Shown piece by piece: positions 33,410 through 41,586 of a stretch of 43,912 nt of DNA (position 1 is its first letter; each line of letters starts with the position of its first letter). The position numbers and the translations under genes are program-made. The notes below the pieces were generated by a model that saw nothing but the letters and a program-made list of their open reading frames with translations, had not been told where the DNA came from and ran no database searches. Source of the DNA: an uncultured Endomicrobiia bacterium (GTDB taxonomy: Bacteria; Elusimicrobiota; Endomicrobiia; DTEH01); assembly GCA_937936785.1 (NCBI GenBank), contig CALDDQ010000002.1, forward strand, positions 125,192 through 169,103, written 5' to 3'.

Positions 33410-34654
33410 ATGAATTATGATTTAATTATAAGAAATGCTAAATTAGACAACTTAAAAGTTGTAGATATAGGTATTAAAGGGAATAAAATAAAAGAAATTT
33501 CAAAAAAAATTAGATCTAAATCAGAAAATGAAATAGATGCAAAAAATAATTTAGTAACACCTACTTTCATAGACCCGCATATACATTTAGACAAATGTAT
33601 GATTAGTGACTATATCCCGAAAAATGTTTCAGGAACTTTAAGAGAAGCAATAGAACTTACCTGGGACAAAAAACGTAAATATACCAACAAAGACATAATG
33701 ATGCGAGCAGGGACTGTGATAAAATGGGCGATACAAAACGGTACTACGATTATGAGAACGCACGTGGATGTGGATCCAATTGGTAATTTAAAACCGTTGG
33801 AAGGTTTACTGGAAGTTAAAGAAAAATTTAAACCTGTGTTTGATTTACAAATAGTAGCTTTTCCACAGGAAGGAATTGTTCAATCGCCCAAAACTATAGA
33901 GTTGATGGAAGAAGCAATAAAAATGGGTGCTGATATAGTTGGAGGAATGCCTCATAATGAAATGATACCATCAGATTCAATAAAACATATTGATATGTGT
34001 TTTGATCTTGCAAAAAAATATAATAAAGATATAGATATGCATGTTGATGAAACAGATGATCCAAACTCACAAACTTTACAATATTTAGCATACAAAACTA
34101 TTAAAGAAAAATATTTTGGCAGAGTTACTGCTGGACACACTTGTGCATTAGCTGCTTATAACGATTATTATGCAGCAAAAGTTATAAATTTAGTTAAAGA
34201 AGCACAAATTCATATGATTACAAATCCAGTGACAAACTTAATGTTAGAAGGACGGTTAGATAAACAACCAATAAGACGTGGAATTACAAGAGTAAAAGAG
34301 TTGATTGCGAATGGTATAAATGTTGCTTATGGGCAGGATTGTATAAAGGACGCTTTTTATCCTACCTGGGGTAAGGCAGATATGTTAGAAGTAGGTTTAG
34401 TAGTAGCACATGCAGCACAGTTTACTATGACAGAAGAAATTGAAACTTTGTATAAAATGCCAACGTATAATTCATCAAAAATTTTGAAAATAAAAAGTTA
34501 TGGTATTGAAGTTGGCAACCAAGCATCATTAAATATTATAAATGCAAAAAATATTTTTGAAATGTTTAGAATTCAACCAGAACGGTTGTTTGTTATAAAA
34601 GATGGTAAAATTATTGCAAAATGGACTTCTGAGAAACAATTGTTTATTGAATAA
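33410..34654 (+). CDS. Cytosine deaminase-like metal-dependent amidohydrolase
   Basis: This 414-residue hydrolase aligns along its length with E. coli CodA. Metal and catalytic residues are visible: H57 and H59 (DPHIHLDK), Q153 (VAFPQEG), H211 and E214 (HVDETDD), H243 (TAGHT) and D310 (YGQDC). The residue after D310 is Cys, where E. coli CodA has Asp (D314), a position in the substrate pocket. That makes strict cytosine specificity uncertain; isocytosine, creatinine or another cyclic amidine are alternatives. A good AGGAG site precedes the ATG. It follows pilC by 28 bases, without a clear functional link. Confidence 0.85.
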   Translation: MNYDLIIRNAKLDNLKVVDIGIKGNKIKEISKKIRSKSENEIDAKNNLVTPTFIDPHIHLDKCMISDYIPKNVSGTLREAIELTWDKKRKYTNKDIMMRAGTVIKWAIQNGTTIMRTHVDVDPIGNLKPLEGLLEVKEKFKPVFDLQIVAFPQEGIVQSPKTIELMEEAIKMGADIVGGMPHNEMIPSDSIKHIDMCFDLAKKYNKDIDMHVDETDDPNSQTLQYLAYKTIKEKYFGRVTAGHTCALAAYNDYYAAKVINLVKEAQIHMITNPVTNLMLEGRLDKQPIRRGITRVKELIANGINVAYGQDCIKDAFYPTWGKADMLEVGLVVAHAAQFTMTEEIETLYKMPTYNSSKILKIKSYGIEVGNQASLNIINAKNIFEMFRIQPERLFVIKDGKIIAKWTSEKQLFIE

Positions 34655-34755
34655 GCAGTAAATATATGCAGAATTTTGTATTATAAATGTATAACTATTT
34701 AGAAATTAGATTTTTTTAAAGAATGTGTTTAATAATAGGAAGGAATTAATAATTT

Positions 34756-35130
34756 ATGAATATAAAAAAATTTTTAGAACAAAAAAATGTTGCAGTAGTA
34801 GGCTCATTTCGTAATGAAGAAAAGGTTGCATACAAAATTGTAAAACAATTACTTTCTAAAGGACGAAATGTTTATCCTGTAAATCCTAATGTTAAAGAAG
34901 TTGAAGGAATAAAATGTTACAAAACAATTTCAGATTTACCAGAAGGGATAGATTTTGTAAATTTTGTTACTCCGCCTGAAGTTAGCAAAAAATTGTTAGA
35001 TGAATGTAAAAATAAAGGTATTAAGATGGCATGGTTTCAACCTGGTTCATCTGATGATGAAGTAATAAAATATGCAGAAAGTTTAGGGATTGAAACTGTT
35101 TATTCAGTTTGTTTGATGGTAAGTGTTTAG
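34756..35130 (+). CDS. CoA-binding (YccU-like) Rossmann protein
   Basis: This 124-residue single-domain protein opens with FLEQKNVAVVGSFRNEEKVAY and continues with GRNVYPVNPNVKEVEGIKCY and VNFVTPPEVSKKLLDEC, typical of small CoA-binding proteins related to the nucleotide-binding domain of succinyl-CoA synthetase. Its role is unknown in most bacteria. An AGGAAGG ribosome site lies about 10 bases before the ATG. The 101-bp gap before it holds AT-rich promoter-like sequence but no convincing promoter. Confidence 0.85.
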   Translation: MNIKKFLEQKNVAVVGSFRNEEKVAYKIVKQLLSKGRNVYPVNPNVKEVEGIKCYKTISDLPEGIDFVNFVTPPEVSKKLLDECKNKGIKMAWFQPGSSDDEVIKYAESLGIETVYSVCLMVSV

Positions 35131-35172
35131 TTTTTTATAACATACAACTTTTCTAAACACGAAAATTCTTTA

Positions 35173-36399
35173 ATGAAAAAAATTTTTAGCACTTTTTTAT
35201 ACATTTTTGAACCATTTAAATATAAAAATTTTATTTATTTTTTGGCTGGAGCATTTTTATCTAATTTAGGTAGTTGGATACAACAAATGGCACTGAGCTG
35301 GTATTTTGTAGAAAAATTGAATTCATCATTTTATCTTGGGATGATAAATTTTATTATAATGTTTCCTGTAATAATTTTTGCGCCTGTAGGAGGTTTATTG
35401 GCTGACAGAATTAACAGAAAAGTGTTAATAATAATTTCAAACATTGTTTTGGCTATTGCTGCGGTAATATTAGGTTTTGTAGTTTTATTTGAAAATAAAA
35501 ATATTGTTTTAGTCATAATAATAATTTCGTTAATATTCGGTATTGGGAATGCATTAAGTATGCCTTCATGGCAATCATATATTACACAAATTATAGAAAA
35601 AAAAGTTTTATTAAATGCTATTTCGTTAAATTCGGCTCAGTTCCATCTTGCAAGATTTTTAGGTCCGTCATTGGCAGCAATGATTATTTCTAAAGCAGGG
35701 TTAAGTTGGTGTTTTTATGTTAACGGAATAAGTTTTTTAGCAGTAGTATTAGGTCTTGTATTGATAAAAAATGAATTAAGTAAACAAGTTTTTTTAAAGA
35801 ATAATAACAAGTGGTATGATGACATAATTGAAGGATTAAAATATATTAAAAATAAAAAAAATCTTGTAATATTGTTAAGTACAAGTGGTGTGATAAGTTT
35901 TTTTGGAATCAGTTATATGGTGTTGTCTGCTATATATGTAAAAAATATTTTTTATGGTGATGTTAAAATTTTGGGAATTTTAATGTCTTCAGCTGGGTTA
36001 GGGGCTTTTATTGGTGCGATGATTGTCTCTGGATTAAATTTACATTTTGTTAAAAAACAAATTATAAATTATTCAATAAAAATATTGTCTATAGCGTTGA
36101 CATTTTTTGCAATTTCAAAGAATTTTTATTTTTCTATAATTTTAATTTTTATAGTAGCGTTAATGATGGTTATGTCAATTTCTTCCATAAACACTTTAAT
36201 ACAAGAATATACACAAGAATCGTATCGTGGTAGAGTAATGAGCAGTTTTGTTTTAATATTTAACGGATTTATGTCGTTTGGTTCGTTGGGGGCAGGTTTT
36301 TTTGCTGAAGTGGTTAATCCTCAAATGACTTTATTTCTTTCATCAGTAGTAATTTTTGTTTGGTCAATATTTTTGATGCAAAAATGGGATTGGGAATAA
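35173..36399 (+). CDS. MFS transporter, EntS-like (MFS_3) family
   Basis: This 408-residue inner-membrane protein has about 12 helices. The first half holds AGAFLSNLGSWIQQMALSW and GGLLADRINRKVLIIISN (the MFS motif A between helices 2 and 3), and the second half has YTQESYRGRVMSSFVLIFNG. The family includes the enterobactin exporter EntS and various drug or metabolite exporters, so the substrate cannot be read from the sequence. It precedes larE by 40 bases. A link to nickel or lactate is possible but unsupported. Confidence 0.87.
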   Translation: MKKIFSTFLYIFEPFKYKNFIYFLAGAFLSNLGSWIQQMALSWYFVEKLNSSFYLGMINFIIMFPVIIFAPVGGLLADRINRKVLIIISNIVLAIAAVILGFVVLFENKNIVLVIIIISLIFGIGNALSMPSWQSYITQIIEKKVLLNAISLNSAQFHLARFLGPSLAAMIISKAGLSWCFYVNGISFLAVVLGLVLIKNELSKQVFLKNNNKWYDDIIEGLKYIKNKKNLVILLSTSGVISFFGISYMVLSAIYVKNIFYGDVKILGILMSSAGLGAFIGAMIVSGLNLHFVKKQIINYSIKILSIALTFFAISKNFYFSIILIFIVALMMVMSISSINTLIQEYTQESYRGRVMSSFVLIFNGFMSFGSLGAGFFAEVVNPQMTLFLSSVVIFVWSIFLMQKWDWE

Positions 36400-36439
36400 A
36401 ATAATTTTTTTTAACATAAAATTTAAAAAATAAAATTAA

Positions 36440-37258
36440 ATGTACAAAAAAAATAAATTTGTTAAATTAAAAAAAATATTACAAAAATATAATTCGGTAA
36501 TAGTCGCATTTTCTGGTGGTGTTGATAGTTCGTTTTTGTTGTATGTATGTAAAAAAGTTGGTTTAAAAGTTTTGTCTGTAACAGCTGTTTCGCAGACTTA
36601 TAGTTTTGAAGAATTAAAATCAGCAAAAGAGTTTGTGAAAAAATATAATATTAAGCATAAAATTATTAATACAAATGAATTGTTAAACTCTGATTTTGTT
36701 AAAAACACATTGAACCGATGTTATTATTGTAAATCGGAGTTGTTTAGTAAATTACAAGATATTAAACAGAAATATAACTATGATGTTATCTTTGACGGAA
36801 CAAATTATGACGATATCAAATACGATCATCGACCTGGTATGTTAGCTGCAAAACAGTTTGGTGTTAAAAGTCCATTATTAGAGGCAAAACTTACTAAAGA
36901 AGATATAAGATTTTTGTCCAAAAAATTTGGTTTAAAAACTTTTAATAAACCACAAATGGCATGTTTATCTTCAAGAATACCTTATGGAGAAAAAATTGAT
37001 ATAAAAAAAATCAACCAAGCAGTAAAATCAGAAAAAATTATTAAAACTTTTTGGAACAAATTTTTTCGTGCAAGGTGTCACAAAGATTATATTAGGATAG
37101 AAGTTGACAAGAACCAGATAACTAATTTTGTAAATAAAGTAAATACGAGTTTGTTGTCAAAAAAGTTGCATAAGTTAGGATTTAAATTTGTAACTTTAGA
37201 TTTAGTCGGTTATATCCCTGCAGGAATGAGAGAGAAATTGTTAAAAGATAAAAAATAA
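36440..37258 (+). CDS. larE: Nickel-pincer cofactor sulfur transferase LarE
   Basis: This 272-residue PP-loop enzyme (VAFSGGVDSSFLLYV, residues 22-36) adenylates and thiolates pyridinium-3,5-biscarboxylic acid mononucleotide, the LarB product. C175 in MACLSSRIPYG matches the sacrificial Cys of L. plantarum LarE. Two further cysteines, C94 and C97 in NRCYYCKSEL, would give the three-Cys set described for [4Fe-4S]-containing LarE proteins, which can reuse a cluster-bound sulfide. larB follows after 18 bases. larC and larA are not in the window. Confidence 0.93.
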   Translation: MYKKNKFVKLKKILQKYNSVIVAFSGGVDSSFLLYVCKKVGLKVLSVTAVSQTYSFEELKSAKEFVKKYNIKHKIINTNELLNSDFVKNTLNRCYYCKSELFSKLQDIKQKYNYDVIFDGTNYDDIKYDHRPGMLAAKQFGVKSPLLEAKLTKEDIRFLSKKFGLKTFNKPQMACLSSRIPYGEKIDIKKINQAVKSEKIIKTFWNKFFRARCHKDYIRIEVDKNQITNFVNKVNTSLLSKKLHKLGFKFVTLDLVGYIPAGMREKLLKDKK

Positions 37259-37276
37259 TATTTTGAAGTATAATAA

Positions 37277-38032
37277 ATGAGAACTAAAAATAAATTAAAA
37301 AAAATTTTGGTAGATTATAAAAAAAATAAAATTTCTATTAAAAATGTTATAAAATATCTAGAATATTTTCCATATCAAAAATTACAAGAAAGTATACTTG
37401 ACATTCATCGTGAAATAAGAAAAGGTGTTCCAGAAATAGTTTATTGTCAGCATAAGACGGTTGACCAATTAAAAGAAATTTTTAACAAACTTTACCAATA
37501 TCATAATTATGTTCTTGGGACAAGATTAGATAAAGAAAAGTATGATAAGATTAAATTTTTAGTTCCTAAAAAACATTTTTATTATGAAGATGCAAGAATT
37601 ATTTTTATAGGACAAAAGTTAAAGTTAAAAAGTAATAAAGAAGATATTTTAATAATTACAGCAGGAAGTGTTGATATTCCAGTCGCCAAAGAAGCTGCTG
37701 TTGTATGTGAATTGTTAGGTAATAAAGTAAAGACAATTTATGATGTTGGAGTTGCGGGATTACATAGAATAAATTTTTTGTTGCCATATATTAAAAAATC
37801 TAAGGTTATTATTGTTGTTGCAGGTATGGATGGTGTTTTACCAAGTGTCATAGGAGGTATTGCAAAAGTGCCAGTGATTGCAGTACCAACATCTACAGGT
37901 TATGGAGCAAATTTTAATGGTATAGCACCTTTGCTTACGATGTTAAACAGTTGTGCGCCAGGTGTTGCTGTGGTAAATATTGACAACGGTTTTGGAGCGG
38001 GTTATTTGGCACATATTATTATAAATTGTTAG
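37277..38032 (+). CDS. larB: Nickel-pincer cofactor carboxylase/hydrolase LarB
   Basis: This 251-residue enzyme carboxylates nicotinic acid adenine dinucleotide and cleaves it to the mononucleotide precursor of the nickel-pincer cofactor. The C-terminal half is a PurE-like fold (ITAGSVDIPVAKEAAVVCELLG, VAGMDGVLPSVIGGIAKVPVIAVPTSTGYG). C226 in MLNSCAPGVAVVNIDNGFGAG corresponds to the Cys that forms an adduct with the pyridine ring in the L. plantarum enzyme. It is downstream of larE, probably in one transcript. The user enzyme (lactate racemase or another LarA homologue) is elsewhere. Confidence 0.94.
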   Translation: MRTKNKLKKILVDYKKNKISIKNVIKYLEYFPYQKLQESILDIHREIRKGVPEIVYCQHKTVDQLKEIFNKLYQYHNYVLGTRLDKEKYDKIKFLVPKKHFYYEDARIIFIGQKLKLKSNKEDILIITAGSVDIPVAKEAAVVCELLGNKVKTIYDVGVAGLHRINFLLPYIKKSKVIIVVAGMDGVLPSVIGGIAKVPVIAVPTSTGYGANFNGIAPLLTMLNSCAPGVAVVNIDNGFGAGYLAHIIINC

Positions 38033-38058
38033 TATAAAATTCATAATTATCTGTCTGT

Positions 38059-38074
38059 TGTGATCTTTATCACA
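38059..38074. promoter_or_regulatory. CRP/FNR-family operator (perfect TGTGAT-N4-ATCACA)
   Basis: TGTGATCTTTATCACA is a perfect 6-4-6 palindrome that matches the E. coli CRP consensus TGTGA-N6-TCACA. It lies in the 81-bp gap between larB and the secreted-protein/sigma-factor genes. TTGATT (38080-38085) and TATTTT (38103-38108) with 17-base spacing could be the promoter, placing the operator just upstream of the -35 box, where an activator would act. A nearly identical site is at 42836-42851. Confidence 0.65.
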
Positions 38075-38113
38075 TTAAGTTGATTTGTAAGATAAAAATT
38101 TTTATTTTATAGT

Positions 38114-38854
38114 ATGAAAAATAAAAAAAAGTGTTATGTAATTATATTGATTTTTACATTTTTAATCTCAAATATCTTTTCTTTAAATAAAGAAATAAGG
38201 TTAAAACTAAAAAACAGATTAAATTTTAGTGAAGAACAAATTATAAAAATAGAAAATATTATTATAGATGTAGATAACAAAAAATTACCAATAGAACCAA
38301 TAGAAAAATTTTTAAAAGAATCTATCACTAAAAATGTTTCGTATGACAAATTTCTTGCAGTATTAAAAAAAATAATAGATTCATTAGAATTAGCAAAATA
38401 TTATGTTGAAAATACTAAAACAGAAAAATTTTTTCCAAAAGATACTGTTTATACAACAACTTTATTGGCGGAACTTATACGTTTTGGTCTAACAGAAGAA
38501 GAATTTAAAACTATAATTTCTTTACTTTCTACTCAGAACAATACTTATGATGATTCTTTAATAAAAATAAATTATTATTTTATATTAAAAAAATATTTTA
38601 ATAACGATGAAACTTTTGTAAAAGATATTGGCGTATCTAATCCAGCAGAAATAATTTTTTTTAGATATATAAACCGTCCAGTAAAAGATTTTAGTTTAAT
38701 AATCCAATCGTTTATAAAATATTTTAATACAAATTTAGATAAAAAACATATTTATAATTTTTTATATAATAACAATGATTTACCGACTAAAAAAATAGTG
38801 GAAAAGATAGAAAATTTTATTAAAGAAGATTTTAAATCTGAACTTAGAGAATAA
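38114..38854 (+). CDS. Exported helical protein of unknown function, first gene of the sigma-factor locus
   Basis: I do not recognise this 246-residue protein. It begins with a signal peptide (about residues 1-24, CYVIILIFTFLISNIFS). The rest is predicted mostly helical, Lys/Glu/Ile-rich, without cysteines or recognisable motifs. It is followed after 6 bases by an ECF sigma factor gene and preceded by a CRP-type operator, so it is probably co-regulated with the surface-protein genes downstream. An extracytoplasmic sensor or chaperone role would fit the context but is a guess. If the TATTTT box is the -10, the transcript would have almost no leader. Confidence 0.7.
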   Translation: MKNKKKCYVIILIFTFLISNIFSLNKEIRLKLKNRLNFSEEQIIKIENIIIDVDNKKLPIEPIEKFLKESITKNVSYDKFLAVLKKIIDSLELAKYYVENTKTEKFFPKDTVYTTTLLAELIRFGLTEEEFKTIISLLSTQNNTYDDSLIKINYYFILKKYFNNDETFVKDIGVSNPAEIIFFRYINRPVKDFSLIIQSFIKYFNTNLDKKHIYNFLYNNNDLPTKKIVEKIENFIKEDFKSELRE

Positions 38855-38860
38855 ATTTTT

Positions 38861-39412
38861 ATGATTTCTGATTTTAAAGATATAGAACTTATTCAACAAT
38901 TTCTACTTGGAGATATAAAAAGTTTTGAACTGTTGGTTGATAAATATCAGAATTATGTTTACAATACAGTTATGCGATTAGTTATAAACAAAGAAGATGC
39001 GACAGATTTAACTGAAGAAATATTTATAAAATTATATACTTTATTAAAAGATTATAGTTTAAAGTATAATTTTAAATCTTGGTTATACAAGATTTCATTA
39101 AATTACTCAATAGATTTTCTTCGTAACAAAAAAAGAGATAAAAGTATATCAACAGATCCTGAAAAAATTTATGAGATAGAAAAAAAGTTTGTTCAAAACA
39201 AAGATGGTGAATTGATATTTGAAATAGAAGAAGTGTATCGTTTGATAGGGAAACTGAGCAACAAATATCGTGAAATAATACTATTGAGATATTTTGAAGG
39301 ATTAGATATTATTCAAATATCTGAAATATTAAAAATAAATCCAAAAACAGTAATGGTAAGATTACATAGAGCAATAAGATTTTTACAAAAAAAATGTGAA
39401 ACATTTTCTTAG
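38861..39412 (+). CDS. ECF (sigma-70 family) RNA polymerase sigma factor
   Basis: This 183-residue protein has region 2 (about 10-80; FELLVDKYQNYVYNTVMRLVINKEDATDLTEE, FKSWLYKISLNYSIDFLRNKKR) and region 4 (about 120-178; LSNKYREIILLRYFEGLDIIQISEILKINPKTVMVRLHRAIRFLQ) and no region 3, as in extracytoplasmic-function sigma factors. It should direct transcription of an envelope-related regulon, possibly the genes that follow. No classical anti-sigma domain is found next to it, although the next gene encodes a single-pass membrane protein in the usual anti-sigma position. Confidence 0.93.
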   Translation: MISDFKDIELIQQFLLGDIKSFELLVDKYQNYVYNTVMRLVINKEDATDLTEEIFIKLYTLLKDYSLKYNFKSWLYKISLNYSIDFLRNKKRDKSISTDPEKIYEIEKKFVQNKDGELIFEIEEVYRLIGKLSNKYREIILLRYFEGLDIIQISEILKINPKTVMVRLHRAIRFLQKKCETFS

Positions 39413-39441
39413 TTTATTACGTATTATATATAAGGAACTTT

Positions 39442-39951
39442 GTGAAACTTATGAAAAAAGTTAATCATTGTGATATAGAAAAACTTTTAACAATAACAGG
39501 CGAAGTTTTGCGCAAACAAGAGTTTGTTTTAGAGAAAAAAATTTTTAATAAAATCTCCCCTATAATAAATTATAATTGTGAAAATAAAAAAAAGCATAAC
39601 GAAATTTTTGTTTTAAATATTATAAGAAACATTTTTATACCTGTGGCTGTTGTTACAATAATATTATTACTAGTATTTAAATTTTTTGATAAAGAAACAT
39701 TTTTTTATGTCCAAGTAGAACTAAAATTAGAAAACATTTCTGCAAACCAAGTTGAGGTTGTTGGAGATTTTACCAACTGGGAACCTGTTAGGTTAAAAAA
39801 ATCTAAAAGTTATTGGTATGCAAAATTTTATTTAAAACCAGGAACTTATAGATATGTGTATATTATTGATAAAAAAAATTATTTTTTAGAACCAAAACGT
39901 GATATTATAGAAGACGATTTTGGTAATAAAAATTCTGTTATAGTAATTTAA
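39442..39951 (+). CDS. Single-pass membrane protein with a C-terminal CBM48/AMPK-type glycogen-binding-like domain; possible anti-sigma partner
   Basis: This 169-residue protein has a cytoplasmic N-terminus (1-60), one membrane helix (about 62-82) and an outside domain (87-169). The outside domain reads like the early-set glycan-binding fold of AMPK beta and isoamylase: VEVVGDFTNWEPVRLKK, YWYAKFYLKPGTYRYVYIID, and DIIEDDFGNKNSVIVI. Its position after an ECF sigma gene, its short N-terminus and its membrane helix are what one expects of an anti-sigma factor, but no known anti-sigma motif is visible. The start is GTG at 39442 after TAAGGA; the ATG at 39451 is an alternative. Confidence 0.75.
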   Translation: MKLMKKVNHCDIEKLLTITGEVLRKQEFVLEKKIFNKISPIINYNCENKKKHNEIFVLNIIRNIFIPVAVVTIILLLVFKFFDKETFFYVQVELKLENISANQVEVVGDFTNWEPVRLKKSKSYWYAKFYLKPGTYRYVYIIDKKNYFLEPKRDIIEDDFGNKNSVIVI

Positions 39952-39980
39952 AAAAAATTTTTTAGGAGGAAAAAATATTT

Positions 39981-41480
39981 ATGAAAAAACAAAATTTTTT
40001 AAGACAATTATTTATAATGTTAATTTTTATAAATTTTGTTTCAATGCTTTATTCTAATCAAGCTATCATAAGTCAGATAGTAGGCAAAGTAGAAGTTGCA
40101 AAAAAAGAGAATAAATGGTTAACGGTATCTATTGGAACAATTTTAAGTTCTCAAGATAAAATTCGTGTTATTGGAGAAAAGTCAAGATGTGTGTTAATTT
40201 TAGAAAATGGTTCTATGGTTCAATTAGTAGGAAACACAGAAGTTGTTTTAGAAACAATTTTTTCTAATGACACAAAAATAAAGTTAGAATCAGGTAGAAT
40301 AAGATCTAAAGTAAGTAAACTAAAACAAGGTGAAACTTTTAACATATACACTCCGGTAGCAGTTGCATCAATTCGTGGAACAGATTTTGGTGTAGAACAT
40401 AATAATGGTGTTACAGGAGTTGAAGTTTATGAAGGTGAAGTAGAAGTTAAGGAAGGATTATTGGGTCATAGCGTTTATGTTAAATCAGGAGAACAAACAA
40501 GTGTGATTCCTAACCAGGCACCGGCACGACCGTCTAATATGCCAAAAGAAGTTTTAGATAAAAAACAAGAAGAAGATACGCAAACACAAAATGGAGAACG
40601 CAGACAAGAAATAATTTCTGATGCACAAAAAGAAATTTTTTATCAAATCTCACAAGAGGAAGTATTATCCCGAGCAACAGATGAACTTAAGATGGCAGAG
40701 TATCAGTTAGGCAAAACTATTATAGATGCTTATGGTAAACGTGTTCGTATGGAAGAATATATTGTTCGACCACAACAAAATCAGTTTAAATATGTAGTTT
40801 TAAACACAAGAGAAGATAGGTTTGATTTTGGTAAAATATTATTTACTTTTAACGATACTTTACCAGCAAATTTAAAAGATGTAACCAAAAATATGTTTTA
40901 TTATGAAGGAATAACGAAACCAAATTTATATTTAACAGGTGTAGATTCAATAATATCTAACACTATTGATCAAGTTAACGAAATAGCTTCTGGTGGAGAT
41001 ATGTTGCCTAATGACACTTCTAATCCAACAAACTGGAATGTGTTTTTTAGTAAATACGAGTTTTATGTAAACCAAAAAAAACGATGGGCATTTGTAGATA
41101 ATGGAGATAAAAAGTTTTCTTTATCAGAAATTTCTTATTTTGACAGTAATGGAAACAAACTAAATTCTGGACCAACTTATAAATTTGAAATGCCGTCAGG
41201 TAATGATCATTTTCATTTTAAACAAACCGATACTTACGCAGACGGTTTTACAATTTCTGCTGAAGATTATATAATAACTGACAATGGCAAAATACTTACT
41301 CTTGGTGAAGCAAAACAGTGGAATAGAAATGACCTAAGAGGCAAGTTAGAAACATTAAATTTTGAACGAGTTTATACTTCAACAGATTTTAGTGGAAGGA
41401 AAATTGATTTAGTATATAGTGCTAAATTATTGTCTGATGCAGGGATACTAACATTACCAAATCCTGCAGAAAAACAATAA
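39981..41480 (+). CDS. Exported FecR-domain protein
   Basis: This 499-residue protein has a signal peptide (about 1-26), then a FecR domain (about 30-160). Its hallmark runs are IGTILSSQDKIRV, CVLILENGSMVQLVGNTEVVL, KLESGRIRSKV and IYTPVAVASIRGTDFGVEHN. A Gln/Glu-rich coiled segment (about 185-250) follows, then about 250 residues I do not recognise. Here the domain is in a periplasmic or surface protein and not in a membrane anti-sigma factor. A strong AGGAGG (39964-39969) precedes the ATG, which suggests high expression. It may be a structural or scaffold component of the surface system. Confidence 0.88.
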   Translation: MKKQNFLRQLFIMLIFINFVSMLYSNQAIISQIVGKVEVAKKENKWLTVSIGTILSSQDKIRVIGEKSRCVLILENGSMVQLVGNTEVVLETIFSNDTKIKLESGRIRSKVSKLKQGETFNIYTPVAVASIRGTDFGVEHNNGVTGVEVYEGEVEVKEGLLGHSVYVKSGEQTSVIPNQAPARPSNMPKEVLDKKQEEDTQTQNGERRQEIISDAQKEIFYQISQEEVLSRATDELKMAEYQLGKTIIDAYGKRVRMEEYIVRPQQNQFKYVVLNTREDRFDFGKILFTFNDTLPANLKDVTKNMFYYEGITKPNLYLTGVDSIISNTIDQVNEIASGGDMLPNDTSNPTNWNVFFSKYEFYVNQKKRWAFVDNGDKKFSLSEISYFDSNGNKLNSGPTYKFEMPSGNDHFHFKQTDTYADGFTISAEDYIITDNGKILTLGEAKQWNRNDLRGKLETLNFERVYTSTDFSGRKIDLVYSAKLLSDAGILTLPNPAEKQ

Positions 41481-41490
41481 GTTTAAGAAT

Positions 41491-41519
41491 TTGAAAAAAA
41501 ATCTTGAAAGTTGTATAAA
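41491..41519 (+). promoter_or_regulatory. Possible sigma-70-type promoter before the barrel-like gene
   Basis: TTGAAA (41491-41496) and TATAAA (41514-41519) are spaced by 17 bases, and the start of transcription would fall about 60 bases before the ATG at 41587. It lies in the 106-bp gap after the FecR-domain gene. AT-richness makes chance matches common, so confidence is modest. Confidence 0.4.
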
Positions 41520-41586
41520 AGACTAAAAGTATAAATTCTCATGTTATATATTGATAAATTTTTATAAATAAAAATTAGGAGGGAAT

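Noticed and set aside
34655-34755. Promoter or RNA element before the CoA-binding gene
   Set aside because: Several TATAAA/TATTAT-like boxes occur, but none pairs with a -35 box at acceptable spacing and there is no stable fold.
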